Shown: positions 1 to 7,725 of the stretch, one piece after another
How the letters are laid out: every line of letters starts with the position of its first letter
Position numbering within the stretch: the first letter of the stretch is position 1
Assembly (NCBI GenBank): GCA_002403175.1
Contig: DHHG01000200.1
Span: forward strand, 1 to 23,027
Direction of reading: 5' to 3'
DNA length: 23,027 nucleotides
From: Syntrophaceae bacterium UBA4778
Lineage (GTDB): Bacteria > Desulfobacterota > Syntrophia > Syntrophales > UBA4778
Position numbers and translations under genes: made by a program
The notes under the pieces: model-generated
Databases searched by the model: none
What the model was told of the DNA's origin: nothing
Seen by the model: only the letters and a program-made list of their open reading frames with translations

Positions 1-198
1 GGTCAATATTCTCCAATATGCTGTCAACAAGCAATTTTGACATTATTGCCCCCTTTGGGATAGAGAATATTATATGATAATGAGATTGGCTTTGGTAGCA
101 TTAAAATATGACTGTGTAAAATGAGTACAAGAACGCCTGCCTGTTTTTAAATCATTTGGACCCAAGCCTGAATCGCGCCAAGCTTGAACACTTCAGCT

Positions 199-228
199 GA
201 GCGATGCTTTCTCGAGCGATGCTTTCTC
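199..228. repeat. 15-bp tandem duplication
   Basis: The 15-mer GAGCGATGCTTTCTC occurs twice head to tail with no spacer. It lies in the gene-poor left end (1-363), where I see no convincing gene. A 60-codon minus-strand frame crosses it and would carry a duplicated RKHRS, but nothing else supports that frame. Confidence 0.8.
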
Positions 229-288
229 AAGTAATTTGGTAAGATTGATGCAGGAATATCAGTTCGGCTCCTCCTTACTGATAGAACG

Positions 289-329
289 TTGGGTAACAAT
301 TGTCGTACTGTTACCCAATTGTTACCCAA
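289..329. repeat. 14-bp inverted repeat plus a third direct half-site
   Basis: TTGGGTAACAATTG (289-302) and CAATTGTTACCCAA (316-329) are perfect inverted repeats separated by 13 bases. GTTACCC also occurs at 310-316, in the same orientation as the right arm at 321-327. This gives three GTTACCC half-sites in 40 bp. The cluster lies about 120 bp left of the tRNA-fragment attachment site, so it may be an arm-type binding site for an integrase or excisionase, or a repressor operator. The geometry is seen; the role is inferred. Confidence 0.5.
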
Positions 330-363
330 ATTCCTGATTTCGTGTGATACGCACTGATACCTG

Positions 364-391
364 TTGACATTTTAATGTCTTATATTATAAT
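364..391 (+). promoter_or_regulatory. Near-consensus sigma70 promoter with palindrome over the -35 box
   Basis: TTGACA (364-369) and TATAAT (386-391) are both perfect consensus boxes, 16 bp apart. Overlapping the -35 box is an inverted repeat, GACATT (366-371) and AATGTC (374-379), with a TT centre. This is well placed for a repressor. The promoter points toward the tRNA fragment at 449 and the integrase at 569, with no other gene between. Transcripts would cross the presumed attachment core before entering the integrase gene. Confidence 0.65.
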
Positions 392-448
392 AACTAAAGA
401 TTTTTCAAGATATTCGGTGAAACAGGAAGGAATTGATTCGCAATCTAT

Positions 449-478
449 AGGTCAGGGGTTCGAATCCCCTATTCTCCA
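449..478 (+). other. tRNA 3'-end fragment, probable att core
   Basis: The segment has an AGGTC variable loop (449-453), a perfect T-arm (AGGGG, loop TTCGAAT, CCCCT; 454-470), the 3' acceptor strand ATTCTCC and discriminator A. The matching 5' acceptor strand (GGAGAAT) is not found at the right distance upstream, nor is a D-arm, so this is not a complete tRNA. Such fragments are what integrative elements leave at tRNA attachment sites. A tyrosine recombinase begins 91 bp downstream, the usual att-then-int order. I could not assign the amino acid and see no second copy in the window. Confidence 0.65.
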
Positions 479-568
479 TAAGGAATTACAGAACATTTGA
501 TGCTTGAAAAACGGCAATATAACGGAAAAATGTAACGGAAACCGGTACAAACACAAAGGGGGTTTGCC

Positions 569-1870
569 ATGCCCCGATCAGCAAAAGCAATTCGCTGGGA
601 GATTTACTCTCGCCCGAACGCGAAGCAGGGCAAGCCGGTTTACTATGTGCGCGCTGTTGACATCCAAACAAAGAAAGCCCTGCTCACCCGTTCCACTGGT
701 AGCGATTCACGGAAGGCCGCCCGCGAGCTGATCGCGGAGCTCTCCGCGAAAATGGACTTTACGCGCCTTGCCGCGGCGAAAACTGGCAACGTTGACGCGG
801 CCTCTGCTTCGCAGATGGAAAACATGCCGCTATCGGAATACTTTGTACTGTTCTGGAACAAAGAAAAATCATTCTACCTGCTGGCCCGCGCTGATTCCGG
901 CAAGCCGTTATCTTCTGCTTATGTCGCCGCGCAGTATGCAAATGTAAAAACGCATGCGGAACCCTTTGAGGGATTCAAAACAACGGCCCTGCGCGATGCA
1001 AACTTATTCCTGATCGAGACCTATATCCGCCACTTGCGCGCAAAGGGCGTATCGGGAAATGTAGTAGGCGACTGCCTGAACGCGATCCGCACGCCGCTCT
1101 CATGGGCAATGAAACGCGGCCTTGTGCTGGAACCATTCTCATTCTCCGGCATTATTCGCCCGAAGGAAACCTATAGGACGCGCGGCATGATCACTCGCGA
1201 AGAGCTCGCAAGAATTATCGCCCTTGATGTAGCCGATACGATACAGCCACGGCCCCGATTAAAGAAAGGCGAAACGCACGAAACACCTGGCCCCGTTGAT
1301 CTGCGAATCAAAGTAGGTGTTCTGCTGGCCCACCTGGGGGCGATGAGGGCGGGCGAGATTCGCGCCCTTCGTTGGGCAGCGATTGATTTTGAGCAGAACA
1401 GAATCCACATTGAGCAGAACTTTGTTGAGGGCGATGGCCTAAAAGCTCCAAAACGTGAATCATACGGCATCGTGCCGCTTGCTGAACCCTTGCGCGAACC
1501 TTTGCAAGCTCTCCGAACCCTTGCGTTCAAGCTGGGGCGCTATAATATAAACGAGTATGTGCTGTTCTCGCTCACAACACCGAACAAGCCCATATCAATA
1601 AAAGGGCTTGAACATGGCTACTCTCGTCTTCTGGAATGGATCGGTATTCCACCTGAAGCGCAAAAAGCTCGCCGCCTTACCCTGCACGGGGGGTGGCACT
1701 TCGCCGCTTCCTTGCTGGCTGACGAGATCGGCCCCGCTCTCGCCCGCAAAATCACCCGCCACCGAAGCCTGCAAGCCTTCAAAGGTTACGATCACGAAAG
1801 CGCCGAGGCACTGGATGCTGCGCGAAAAGCCTTGCAATTCGAACCGAAGAACGAAAAAGCAGCAGAATGA
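569..1870 (+). CDS. Tyrosine recombinase (phage/island integrase), possibly active-site impaired
   Basis: The 433-residue length and C-terminal motifs fit site-specific integrases that insert elements at tRNA genes. An N-terminal arm-binding segment is followed by a SAM-like core-binding domain (about 85-195) and the catalytic domain (about 240-420). Visible catalytic residues are R260 (in GAMRAGEIRAL), a lysine at 292 or 295, H373, H398 (TRHRS) and nucleophile Y407 (GYDH). The HxxR box reads HGGWHF at 373-378, so the position normally held by the second catalytic arginine is W376. The codons are clean and the frame is open, so this is not a frameshift. ATG 569 follows a good ribosome site (AAAGGGGGT). 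The gene sits just right of the tRNA fragment, and an insertion sequence begins only a few bases after its stop. Confidence 0.9.
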   Translation: MPRSAKAIRWEIYSRPNAKQGKPVYYVRAVDIQTKKALLTRSTGSDSRKAARELIAELSAKMDFTRLAAAKTGNVDAASASQMENMPLSEYFVLFWNKEKSFYLLARADSGKPLSSAYVAAQYANVKTHAEPFEGFKTTALRDANLFLIETYIRHLRAKGVSGNVVGDCLNAIRTPLSWAMKRGLVLEPFSFSGIIRPKETYRTRGMITREELARIIALDVADTIQPRPRLKKGETHETPGPVDLRIKVGVLLAHLGAMRAGEIRALRWAAIDFEQNRIHIEQNFVEGDGLKAPKRESYGIVPLAEPLREPLQALRTLAFKLGRYNINEYVLFSLTTPNKPISIKGLEHGYSRLLEWIGIPPEAQKARRLTLHGGWHFAASLLADEIGPALARKITRHRSLQAFKGYDHESAEALDAARKALQFEPKNEKAAE

Positions 1871-1926
1871 ATAGCACTTTTAAAGCATTTATAGGATTTT
1901 GATGCTATTTGATAGAATCTTACTAT

Positions 1927-3444
1927 TCAGGCGTATAGCTGTACGTAGGGGTTCCTGAAGAACCCCCTTTTGACTGTATCAAGCCGCAATAAGCAGCCTG
2001 TATTGTCTTCCAAATGCTCTCTGACTATCTTGAAAAGGCCATCCAAAAGAGACACAAAAAAGGCTTTCGCCTTTTTCCGGTACAGCACCATCAGGTTCAT
2101 CACCAGGTAGACCAGCATGATTGCACTCTCACTCGTCTTTCGGAATTTCGTCCCGATCCGATCCAAGGAGTATCGCCGCTTCCCTTCCCCAAACTTCCCT
2201 TCGACCGCAATCCTCGTGCTTTCATCTTCCCGCTCGATCCTTCGTTGCTCGCGAAGGATTGCTCGATTCTTTTCACTCTCGGCAAACGGCCGCCCCAGCT
2301 TCGGCCCTGAAAGCCGTATCCCATATTCCTGGCAGTACTGAAGATTTTCTCGTGTCCGGTATATTTTGTCTGCGCATACAACTTCGGGATAGTGTCCATA
2401 CCGCCGTTTGTACTGCTCGATTTGTCCCTTCAAATCCTGACTCTCGTTATACGCTTCCCACGAAAGCCGATGCACTTCCACAAGTCCATTCACCAAGCTC
2501 ACCGACAGCTTCGCCCCAAACTTATACATCCCGCGTGCTTTGCCTCTCGCAATCGGCCGCACATGCGGCCTTGAGATGCTCAGTATCCTTCCTTCAATCG
2601 AATGGCTCTTCTTCGTGTACAGGTGTCGCTGCTGCCACACCAGCTCATGGATCACCACAAGATCGCTATACTGCTTTCTGGAAAGCCCGCCCAATCCCAC
2701 CAGACCCTTGTAATCATTGATGATTCTCAGATTCCGCTCAATGTACTGCAGTTGCTTTTTCAGTGCTTTCCGTATCGTCTGCTCCCGTGGCTTGCGATTC
2801 CGTATGAACCGCAAGAATTCTTTTCTCGCAATCTTCCGATACGTCCGCGGCTTTTCATACCCTGTCGGAGCCTGTTCATGCAGCGTATCGATGATCTGCT
2901 CGGTTTTTCTCCTCGCCTCATCCAGCAGTGTCACATCATGCGGAAAGCGTATGTCTATCGGCGCGCAGGTTGCATCAACAATCAGTGTTCCTTTGTTCCC
3001 TCCTTCCGGAGGTTCTTGATCATCATGAGATTTCTCAGCTTCCTCTTTCTGGCGTTCGATGATCATTGCGTTGATCTCTTTCAGAATATTTCCCGATAGT
3101 CTTTTTCTGAAATGCACCATCATGCTGGGATCAAAGGGCAGTTCATCTTTATACCCTTCGAATCCCAGAAAGTATTGGAGGTATGGACTTTCCCGAATAT
3201 ATTCAACCAGTTCTTCATCAGCCAGCTTTGATTTTTCTTTGATAATGAGAGCGCCTAACGCGACTCGAACCGGCAGCGCAGGTCTGCCATTATTCGACAC
3301 AAAAAGCGCAGCATATTTTTCTTCAACCCTGTCCCACGGGATCAAATTAGCCAGAATAACCCACCGATTCTGCCGATTCAGTTTCCCTCCAAAGACCATG
3401 TCGAACTTCTCAAATTCGGGTACTTTTTCTTTCGTTCGGTACAT
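1927..3444 (-). CDS. IS5/IS1182-like DDE transposase
   Basis: This is the transposase that would cut and move the surrounding insertion sequence. Counted from the ATG at 3444 it has 505 residues. The N-terminal third is DUF772-like (LGALIIKEK, PYLQYFLGF, about 62-95) with a PFDPSMMVHFRKRL stretch near 103. Next comes the RNase-H-fold core: D157 (LIVDAT), D359 (VVCADK) and E415 (VEGKFGEGKRRY). A long basic insertion, about 195-290, lies between the first two acidic residues. All three catalytic residues are present and the frame is intact, so the copy may be active. The frame stays open upstream to 3498 (523 residues), but the start MYRTKEK has the better ribosome site (GAAAGGGAAAG) and matches where family homology begins. 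Confidence 0.88.
   Translation of the reverse strand: MYRTKEKVPEFEKFDMVFGGKLNRQNRWVILANLIPWDRVEEKYAALFVSNNGRPALPVRVALGALIIKEKSKLADEELVEYIRESPYLQYFLGFEGYKDELPFDPSMMVHFRKRLSGNILKEINAMIIERQKEEAEKSHDDQEPPEGGNKGTLIVDATCAPIDIRFPHDVTLLDEARRKTEQIIDTLHEQAPTGYEKPRTYRKIARKEFLRFIRNRKPREQTIRKALKKQLQYIERNLRIINDYKGLVGLGGLSRKQYSDLVVIHELVWQQRHLYTKKSHSIEGRILSISRPHVRPIARGKARGMYKFGAKLSVSLVNGLVEVHRLSWEAYNESQDLKGQIEQYKRRYGHYPEVVCADKIYRTRENLQYCQEYGIRLSGPKLGRPFAESEKNRAILREQRRIEREDESTRIAVEGKFGEGKRRYSLDRIGTKFRKTSESAIMLVYLVMNLMVLYRKKAKAFFVSLLDGLFKIVREHLEDNTGCLLRLDTVKRGFFRNPYVQLYA
1948..1966 (+). terminator. Hairpin in the 3' end of the transposase gene
   Basis: GGGGTTC (1948-1954) and GAACCCC (1960-1966) form a perfect 7-bp stem with a 5-base loop, followed by CTTTT on the plus strand. 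It overlaps the last codons of the minus-strand transposase. It could stop plus-strand transcripts coming from the integrase. The T-run is short, so efficiency is doubtful. Confidence 0.4.
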
Positions 3445-3561
3445 TCTTTCCCTTTCAAGTGCACGGGTTTTGAGGCAATTTCTGCAATTTTCATGCACTT
3501 TCCAAGGTTATTTTATCATGTATTCTTTTATCTTACAAGGTATTATGAATTTTTCAAGAGT

Positions 3562-3841
3562 CTCTAACTGCATGATGGTGGTTATGGTGATTCTCTAGGC
3601 TGATGGCTGTAATATTGCGACAATAATTCTTTGGCTCGCGGCTGCTACAACCCAAAAACCATGCCTTCGGTAAACCATTGAAACTAAAACTCAAGCTTAT
3701 CTTGCTCACTATTTGTGCTCTCTTCAATTTCGAAATCAGTGTTGAATTGCCTGAGAGATAACAAATAGAGTTGGTCCGAAAAGGCGTTTTCTCACCTGCT
3801 GATCATGGTTCTGATTTTGCGTTCCAGCATCAGATCGAAAT
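3562..3841. other. Non-coding stretch with a large imperfect inverted repeat
   Basis: I see no credible gene here. CTATTTGT (3709-3716) pairs with ACAAATAG (3761-3768). Inside it CTCTC (3718-3722) pairs with GAGAG (3753-3757), and TTCAA (3723-3727) with TTGAA (3742-3746). Together they make a roughly 60-base interrupted hairpin. It ends about 70 bp before the 100-bp repeat copy. It may be a remnant of a mobile-element end or a weak terminator; no T-run follows. Confidence 0.4.
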
Positions 3842-3941
3842 CGCTGCCAGGGCATCCAGGATATTCCCGATTGGGAACATTGCGCGGAGGTGGTCAACCG
3901 TTTCGAGAAGCTTGAGAAACTCAGGAAGGGGTGGTGAGGGA
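3842..3941 (+). repeat. 100-bp repeat, copy 1 (gene 3'-end remnant)
   Basis: This segment matches 12003-12102 at 90 of 100 positions in the same orientation, with no detectable similarity beyond either end. In one plus-strand frame both copies read as a C-terminus ending at TGA (here 3935-3937), with shared peptides PDWEHCA and EKLEKLRKGW. Of the ten differences, five are silent and most of the others are conservative (D/E, I/V, F/L). That pattern indicates a once-coding sequence. A small palindrome, TTCCC GATT GGGAA, lies inside. No start codon or complete gene precedes it. I do not recognise the parent protein; a transposase tail is one possibility. Confidence 0.75.
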
Positions 3942-4130
3942 CAACCAATCTACAACAATGGGAATCACTGAAATACCCAGACAGAGCCACCATGATTCCG
4001 GGTTGGAAATCTATTTATTGTCCGAAGTCATGACCTGACCCACAGGAATGCCGGAAGAGCCGAAAATGAAGACGCGGCTCCATAACAAAATGCTATCAGA
4101 CTTTCATTCCCTGTTTATGGTTTAAGATTT

Positions 4131-4167
4131 CATACCTCTCTAAATTTAATCCATGCACGGAGGTATG
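4131..4167 (+). promoter_or_regulatory. Leader hairpin that would mask the ATPase ribosome-binding site
   Basis: CATACCTC (4131-4138) is perfectly complementary to GAGGTATG (4160-4167). The second arm contains most of the Shine-Dalgarno sequence GGAGG (4159-4163) of the ATPase gene starting at 4169. A U-G pair can extend the stem by one. The fold would block ribosome access to the first gene of the operon, suggesting translational control. The complementarity is seen; the control is inferred. Confidence 0.5.
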
Positions 4168-4168
4168 T

Positions 4169-4867
4169 ATGGCGATTATCCGACTTGAAAAGGTAAAAAA
4201 AACGTACCCACTTGGAAAAACAGTGGTTCCGGCGGTAAAAGGCGTCGACTTTGAAATTCAAAAGAGTGACTTTATCTCATTGGCTGGTCCTTCAGGATCT
4301 GGGAAAACGACTATTTTGAACATGATTGGCTGTATCGATACGCCCACAGAAGGGGTCGTAGAAATAGATGGTGTAAAGACCTCGGATTTAAATGATAAGG
4401 AGATTACCAGACTCCGGCATCGCACTATCGGCTTCATTTTTCAGTCCTTTAATCTCATTCCCGTTCTGAATGTGTACGAAAACATTGAATTCCCTCTTCT
4501 GATTGGAGATACGGGAATCTCACAGAAGGAACAGAAAAAATGGATACAATTCTTAATTGAAGAAGTAGGATTGGGACAGTGGCAAAAACATCGGCCCAAC
4601 GAGCTTTCTGGTGGACAGCGGCAACGGGTCGCCATTGCACGGGCGCTGGTCACAAAACCTAAGATTGTGCTGGCCGATGAGCCGACGGCAAACCTGGATT
4701 CCGCCACCGGTGAGACCATCATCAACTTGATGAAGAAAATGAACAAGGAATTGGGCACCACTTTCCTCTTCAGCACCCATGATCAAAAAATTGTGGATCT
4801 GGCGGACCATGTGATCCGGCTCAAGGACGGCCTCGTTTCAGAAAATTATCGGCCAAAGGCGGTGTAA
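4169..4867 (+). CDS. ABC transporter ATPase, MacB/LolD type
   Basis: This cytoplasmic ATPase would power the two FtsX-type permeases encoded next. All nucleotide-binding motifs are present: Walker A GPSGSGKTT (40-48), Q-loop QSFN near 91, signature LSGGQRQRV (about 145), Walker B with catalytic glutamate IVLADEP (about 165-171), D-loop NLDS and the H-loop histidine in STHD near 202. At 232 residues it is a stand-alone LolD/MacB-class subunit. The family works as a mechanotransmitter that moves lipoproteins, lipids or peptides at the outer face of the inner membrane, not through a classic channel. The ribosome site GGAGG is strong but can pair with an upstream segment. Only one base separates its stop from the next ATG. 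The substrate is unknown. Confidence 0.95.
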   Translation: MAIIRLEKVKKTYPLGKTVVPAVKGVDFEIQKSDFISLAGPSGSGKTTILNMIGCIDTPTEGVVEIDGVKTSDLNDKEITRLRHRTIGFIFQSFNLIPVLNVYENIEFPLLIGDTGISQKEQKKWIQFLIEEVGLGQWQKHRPNELSGGQRQRVAIARALVTKPKIVLADEPTANLDSATGETIINLMKKMNKELGTTFLFSTHDQKIVDLADHVIRLKDGLVSENYRPKAV

Positions 4868-4868
4868 C

Positions 4869-6347
4869 ATGGTCATCCTGAAAATTGCCTTCAGAAATCT
4901 TCTGGAACACAAGGTAAAAACGGCCATTGTGGGTACCCTTATTGCGTTGGCGGTCATGTTCATGGTTACGGGCAATTCAATTTTGGATACGATCCGGACC
5001 GGTATGAAGCAGAGCTATTCCGCCAATTATACCGGGGACCTCATTGTGCACGGGACATCGAAAGACAGCTTTTCCCTCCTCGCTTCAGGTCCTGGCGCCG
5101 CCTCCGGTTCGGATATTCCGCAAATACCGGAGTTCCAGACAGTCCGCAGCAGTATTGAACAGATGCCTCAGGTGCAGTCTGTTCTGCCTCTGCTCTCCGG
5201 GTCTGCAAGCATCAGTTTAAATGAAGAAACTGCGGGATTCACCATGTTATGGGGAGCCAATTTTGATGAATACGCACTGATGTTTCCTGATTCTCTTGAA
5301 TTTACCCAGGGCGGATTTCCGGAAGAGCCAGGCCCCTATATTCTGTTGTCAGAAAGTGTCCGGGAAGCTGCGGAAAAAGAAACTGGGAAACCCCTTCATA
5401 TCGGAGATTCAATCACCCTGGCAGGTTTTGGCGCCAGCGGGAGCCGTCTGCGGGAGGCGACGATTGCCGGGTTCTTCCGGTTTAAGCGGGGTAATGAACA
5501 GCTTAATCTGGTATCTCTTATAGATGCAAACATCCTCCGCAGTTTAAAGGGTATGACCAGGAACCCAATGGGGGTGGATATCGCCAGCAGTTCCTTGGGC
5601 GCTAATGGAACTACAGAAGCTGCGACTACAGATGATGAACTCTTCGGTAATGGGGGAAGTCTGGTTCAAACGATCCAGCCAGTCCAGTCGGGTGCCTTGG
5701 TGAATTATGATGCTATTCTAGGGGATACCTCGATCCGGAATAGATACACCGAGCTTGATCCCAATGCATGGAATTTTTTGCTTATCCGTCTTAAGGATTC
5801 AGCCTCTATACCGGCAACACAAGAATCGATTCAGACCATGCTGACTACCGGCAGCATCGATGCACAAGTCTCTGATTGGAGCTGGGGGGCCGGCACGGTG
5901 GCAACCCTGGCAATGGCCCTGCAGTTTATTTTCAACATCATCATCGCCATTATTCTTGTGGTGGCCATCATCATCATCATGAACACCCTGGTCATCTCCG
6001 TAACCGAACGGATTCCCGAAATCGGGACCATCCGGGCCATCGGAGCGGGAAAAGGTTTTGTCCGTCGCATGATCCTCTGGGAAACCCTGACCCTGTCGGT
6101 GGTGGCCGGCCTTGTGGGCCTCCTCATCGGTTCGGTGCTTCTCCTTGTGGTGAATAGGGTTGGTATTGCTTCCAGCAATATGTTTTTTGCAATCCTCTTT
6201 GGCGGGTCTACCCTGCGGCCTGTGCTGTCCATGGGATCTCTTGTCTGGAGTCTACTTGCGGCAGTTGCAATTGGTCTAGTTTCAAGCCTGTATCCTGCGT
6301 CGATTGCCTTGAAAATCGCACCAGTCAAGGCGATGCAAAAAATTTAG
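4869..6347 (+). CDS. FtsX-type ABC permease 1 (LolC/LolE/MacB-like), carries a DDELFG motif
   Basis: A 492-residue inner-membrane protein with the MacB/LolCE layout: one N-terminal membrane helix (about 18-38), a large periplasmic MacB_PCD-type domain (about 40-345), then an FtsX domain with three helices (from about 355, around 415 and around 455). ERIPEIGTIRAIGA after the second helix is the typical coupling segment contacting the ATPase. The periplasmic domain contains TDDELFG at 254-260 followed by SLV at 264-266. The same spacing recurs at the mature N-terminus of the barrel protein at 8584, with mostly different synonymous codons, so it is shared peptide sequence and not a recent DNA copy. 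Translation is probably coupled to the ATPase; the next permease starts 10 bases downstream. Function by family: extrusion or transfer of a hydrophobic cargo. Confidence 0.93.
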   Translation: MVILKIAFRNLLEHKVKTAIVGTLIALAVMFMVTGNSILDTIRTGMKQSYSANYTGDLIVHGTSKDSFSLLASGPGAASGSDIPQIPEFQTVRSSIEQMPQVQSVLPLLSGSASISLNEETAGFTMLWGANFDEYALMFPDSLEFTQGGFPEEPGPYILLSESVREAAEKETGKPLHIGDSITLAGFGASGSRLREATIAGFFRFKRGNEQLNLVSLIDANILRSLKGMTRNPMGVDIASSSLGANGTTEAATTDDELFGNGGSLVQTIQPVQSGALVNYDAILGDTSIRNRYTELDPNAWNFLLIRLKDSASIPATQESIQTMLTTGSIDAQVSDWSWGAGTVATLAMALQFIFNIIIAIILVVAIIIIMNTLVISVTERIPEIGTIRAIGAGKGFVRRMILWETLTLSVVAGLVGLLIGSVLLLVVNRVGIASSNMFFAILFGGSTLRPVLSMGSLVWSLLAAVAIGLVSSLYPASIALKIAPVKAMQKI

Positions 6348-6357
6348 GAAGGTAACC

Positions 6358-7707
6358 ATGTTACAAATGATACGAATTGCCCTGAGAAACATATCGCGGC
6401 AAAAAAAACGAAGTATCCTGTTGGGAAGCGCGATTGCATTCGGGTTTTTGGTGATTACCCTGGTTAATGGATTTACCGGAGGACTTCTGAAAACTACCAA
6501 GGAAAACCTTTCCCATCTTTTTGGGGGTCATATTTATATAAGCGGCTCCATCGTGAGCCCCCTGGGTTCGGAACTGCCCATGATCCAGGATAGTTTCGCC
6601 GCAGAAGAGGCTATCAAGGCCATCTCGGATCGAGTCGCTTCGGTGCAGTACCGTTCAAAGACGACGGGTACCCTCTATTTCGGGAACAAAGAACAAACCC
6701 AGAAACTGGAAGGGGTCGATTTCGCTGCGGAGCAGTCCTTCCGGACCAATATTGATATAAGCAAGGGTAGCCTTGCGGATATTGATAAGCCGGGCTCTCT
6801 GATACTTCCGGAGGCTACGGCGAAAAAACTGGGCGTCGAGATTGGAGAGACCCTGCTCTACCGAGCGAGTACGGTAACGGGCCAGCAGAACATTGGCGAA
6901 TTTACTCTCATTGCCACAACAACCAGCAGCAGCGTTATGGTGATGGACACTGGATATACTTCCAAGGCCTACCTGAATACCCTCATCGGCCTGGATGAGG
7001 GGGACTATCAATCCATCAATATATTTCTTAAGGACGTAGCGGAAGTACAAACGGTGGCCGATAGGCTCTATAGCAACCTTGCCAGCAATGCTCCGGTTAG
7101 TCCCCGTATTTCCGCGGATTCTACCAGCAGTCCCCGCAATATGTCCGCCATGCGGAGCAGCCTCATGGGGATGAATCAGATTGTTCAGGTTGCCAAGGAG
7201 GAGCAATGGAAGGGCACCAAATTTTCCGTGACTACCATAGAGGACCTCATGTCGCCCATTTTGTCGCTGCTCTCCATTATTCAGGCAGTGGCCTTCTTGG
7301 TCTTTATCATCCTGCTGGTGATCATCATGGTAGGAATTATGAATTCCTATCGGATGGTTATGATTGAGCGAACCGAAGAAATCGGCACCATGCGAGCCCT
7401 GGGAGTCCAGAAGTCGGGGATACGAACTATCTTTTTCACCGAAGCCCTGTCGGAGGCTGTGCTGGGAACCGCAAGCGGCTTTGTACTGGCCCTGCTGATT
7501 GGAGGTATCTTGAGCCTCATCAATTTTGGCAGTGGCAGTTTCCTGTCCCTCTTTCTGGCCAGGGGGCACTTTGTGCTTCAGTTCTCCATTCCGGAGGCGC
7601 TCAAGAACATGCTGATAATCTGTGTCATGAGCATCATGGCGGTCTATCTCCCCGCCCGGAGTGCGGCAAATCTGGAACCCGCCCAGGCCTTGCGGGCAAC
7701 CTATTAA
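6358..7707 (+). CDS. FtsX-type ABC permease 2 (LolC/LolE/MacB-like)
   Basis: This is the second, non-identical permease of the complex, with 449 residues. An N-terminal amphipathic stretch (ALRNISRQKKRSI) precedes the first helix (about 20-40). The periplasmic domain spans about 41-300. Three C-terminal FtsX helices begin near 305, 370 and 415, with the coupling segment ERTEEIGTMRALGVQ after the first of them. Two different permeases with one ATPase resemble LolCDE and not the homodimeric MacB. No membrane-fusion protein such as MacA is encoded nearby, which also favours a Lol-like handover. The DDELFG motif of permease 1 is absent here, so the two subunits are not equivalent. A GC-rich hairpin follows before the next gene. 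Confidence 0.93.
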   Translation: MLQMIRIALRNISRQKKRSILLGSAIAFGFLVITLVNGFTGGLLKTTKENLSHLFGGHIYISGSIVSPLGSELPMIQDSFAAEEAIKAISDRVASVQYRSKTTGTLYFGNKEQTQKLEGVDFAAEQSFRTNIDISKGSLADIDKPGSLILPEATAKKLGVEIGETLLYRASTVTGQQNIGEFTLIATTTSSSVMVMDTGYTSKAYLNTLIGLDEGDYQSINIFLKDVAEVQTVADRLYSNLASNAPVSPRISADSTSSPRNMSAMRSSLMGMNQIVQVAKEEQWKGTKFSVTTIEDLMSPILSLLSIIQAVAFLVFIILLVIIMVGIMNSYRMVMIERTEEIGTMRALGVQKSGIRTIFFTEALSEAVLGTASGFVLALLIGGILSLINFGSGSFLSLFLARGHFVLQFSIPEALKNMLIICVMSIMAVYLPARSAANLEPAQALRATY

Positions 7708-7725
7708 GGGCAATGTGTCCCTGGG

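Larger units (their letters stand above)
1876..3561. mobile_element. IS5/IS1182-like insertion sequence (ends tentative)
   Basis: A single long DDE transposase occupies almost the whole segment on the minus strand. Possible imperfect terminal inverted repeats are ACTTTTAAAGCATTTATA at 1876-1893 and the complement of ACTCTTGAAAAATTCATA at 3544-3561, matching at 13 of 18 positions. The resulting length of about 1.69 kb suits a 505-residue transposase. I found no clear target-site duplication, so the exact ends are uncertain. The insertion lies immediately behind the integrase stop codon. Confidence 0.5.

Noticed and set aside
1..71. AATATTCTC (5-13) and GAGAATATT (63-71) inverted repeat
   Set aside because: Nine AT-rich base pairs across a 49-base gap can easily be chance, with no associated feature.
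147..329. 60-codon minus-strand frame at the left end
   Set aside because: It starts inside the inverted repeat, has no ribosome site or recognisable domain, and contains the 15-bp tandem duplication.
405..478. Complete tRNA gene ending at 478
   Set aside because: The T-arm and 3' acceptor strand are good, but no matching 5' acceptor strand (GGAGAAT) or D-arm exists upstream at tRNA distance.
2121..2720. Long plus-strand open frame within the IS
   Set aside because: It is antisense to the clearly recognisable transposase, with no family features.
5876..6157. Histidine-rich plus-strand frame
   Set aside because: The His run comes from reading ATC-rich membrane-helix codons of permease 1 in another frame.
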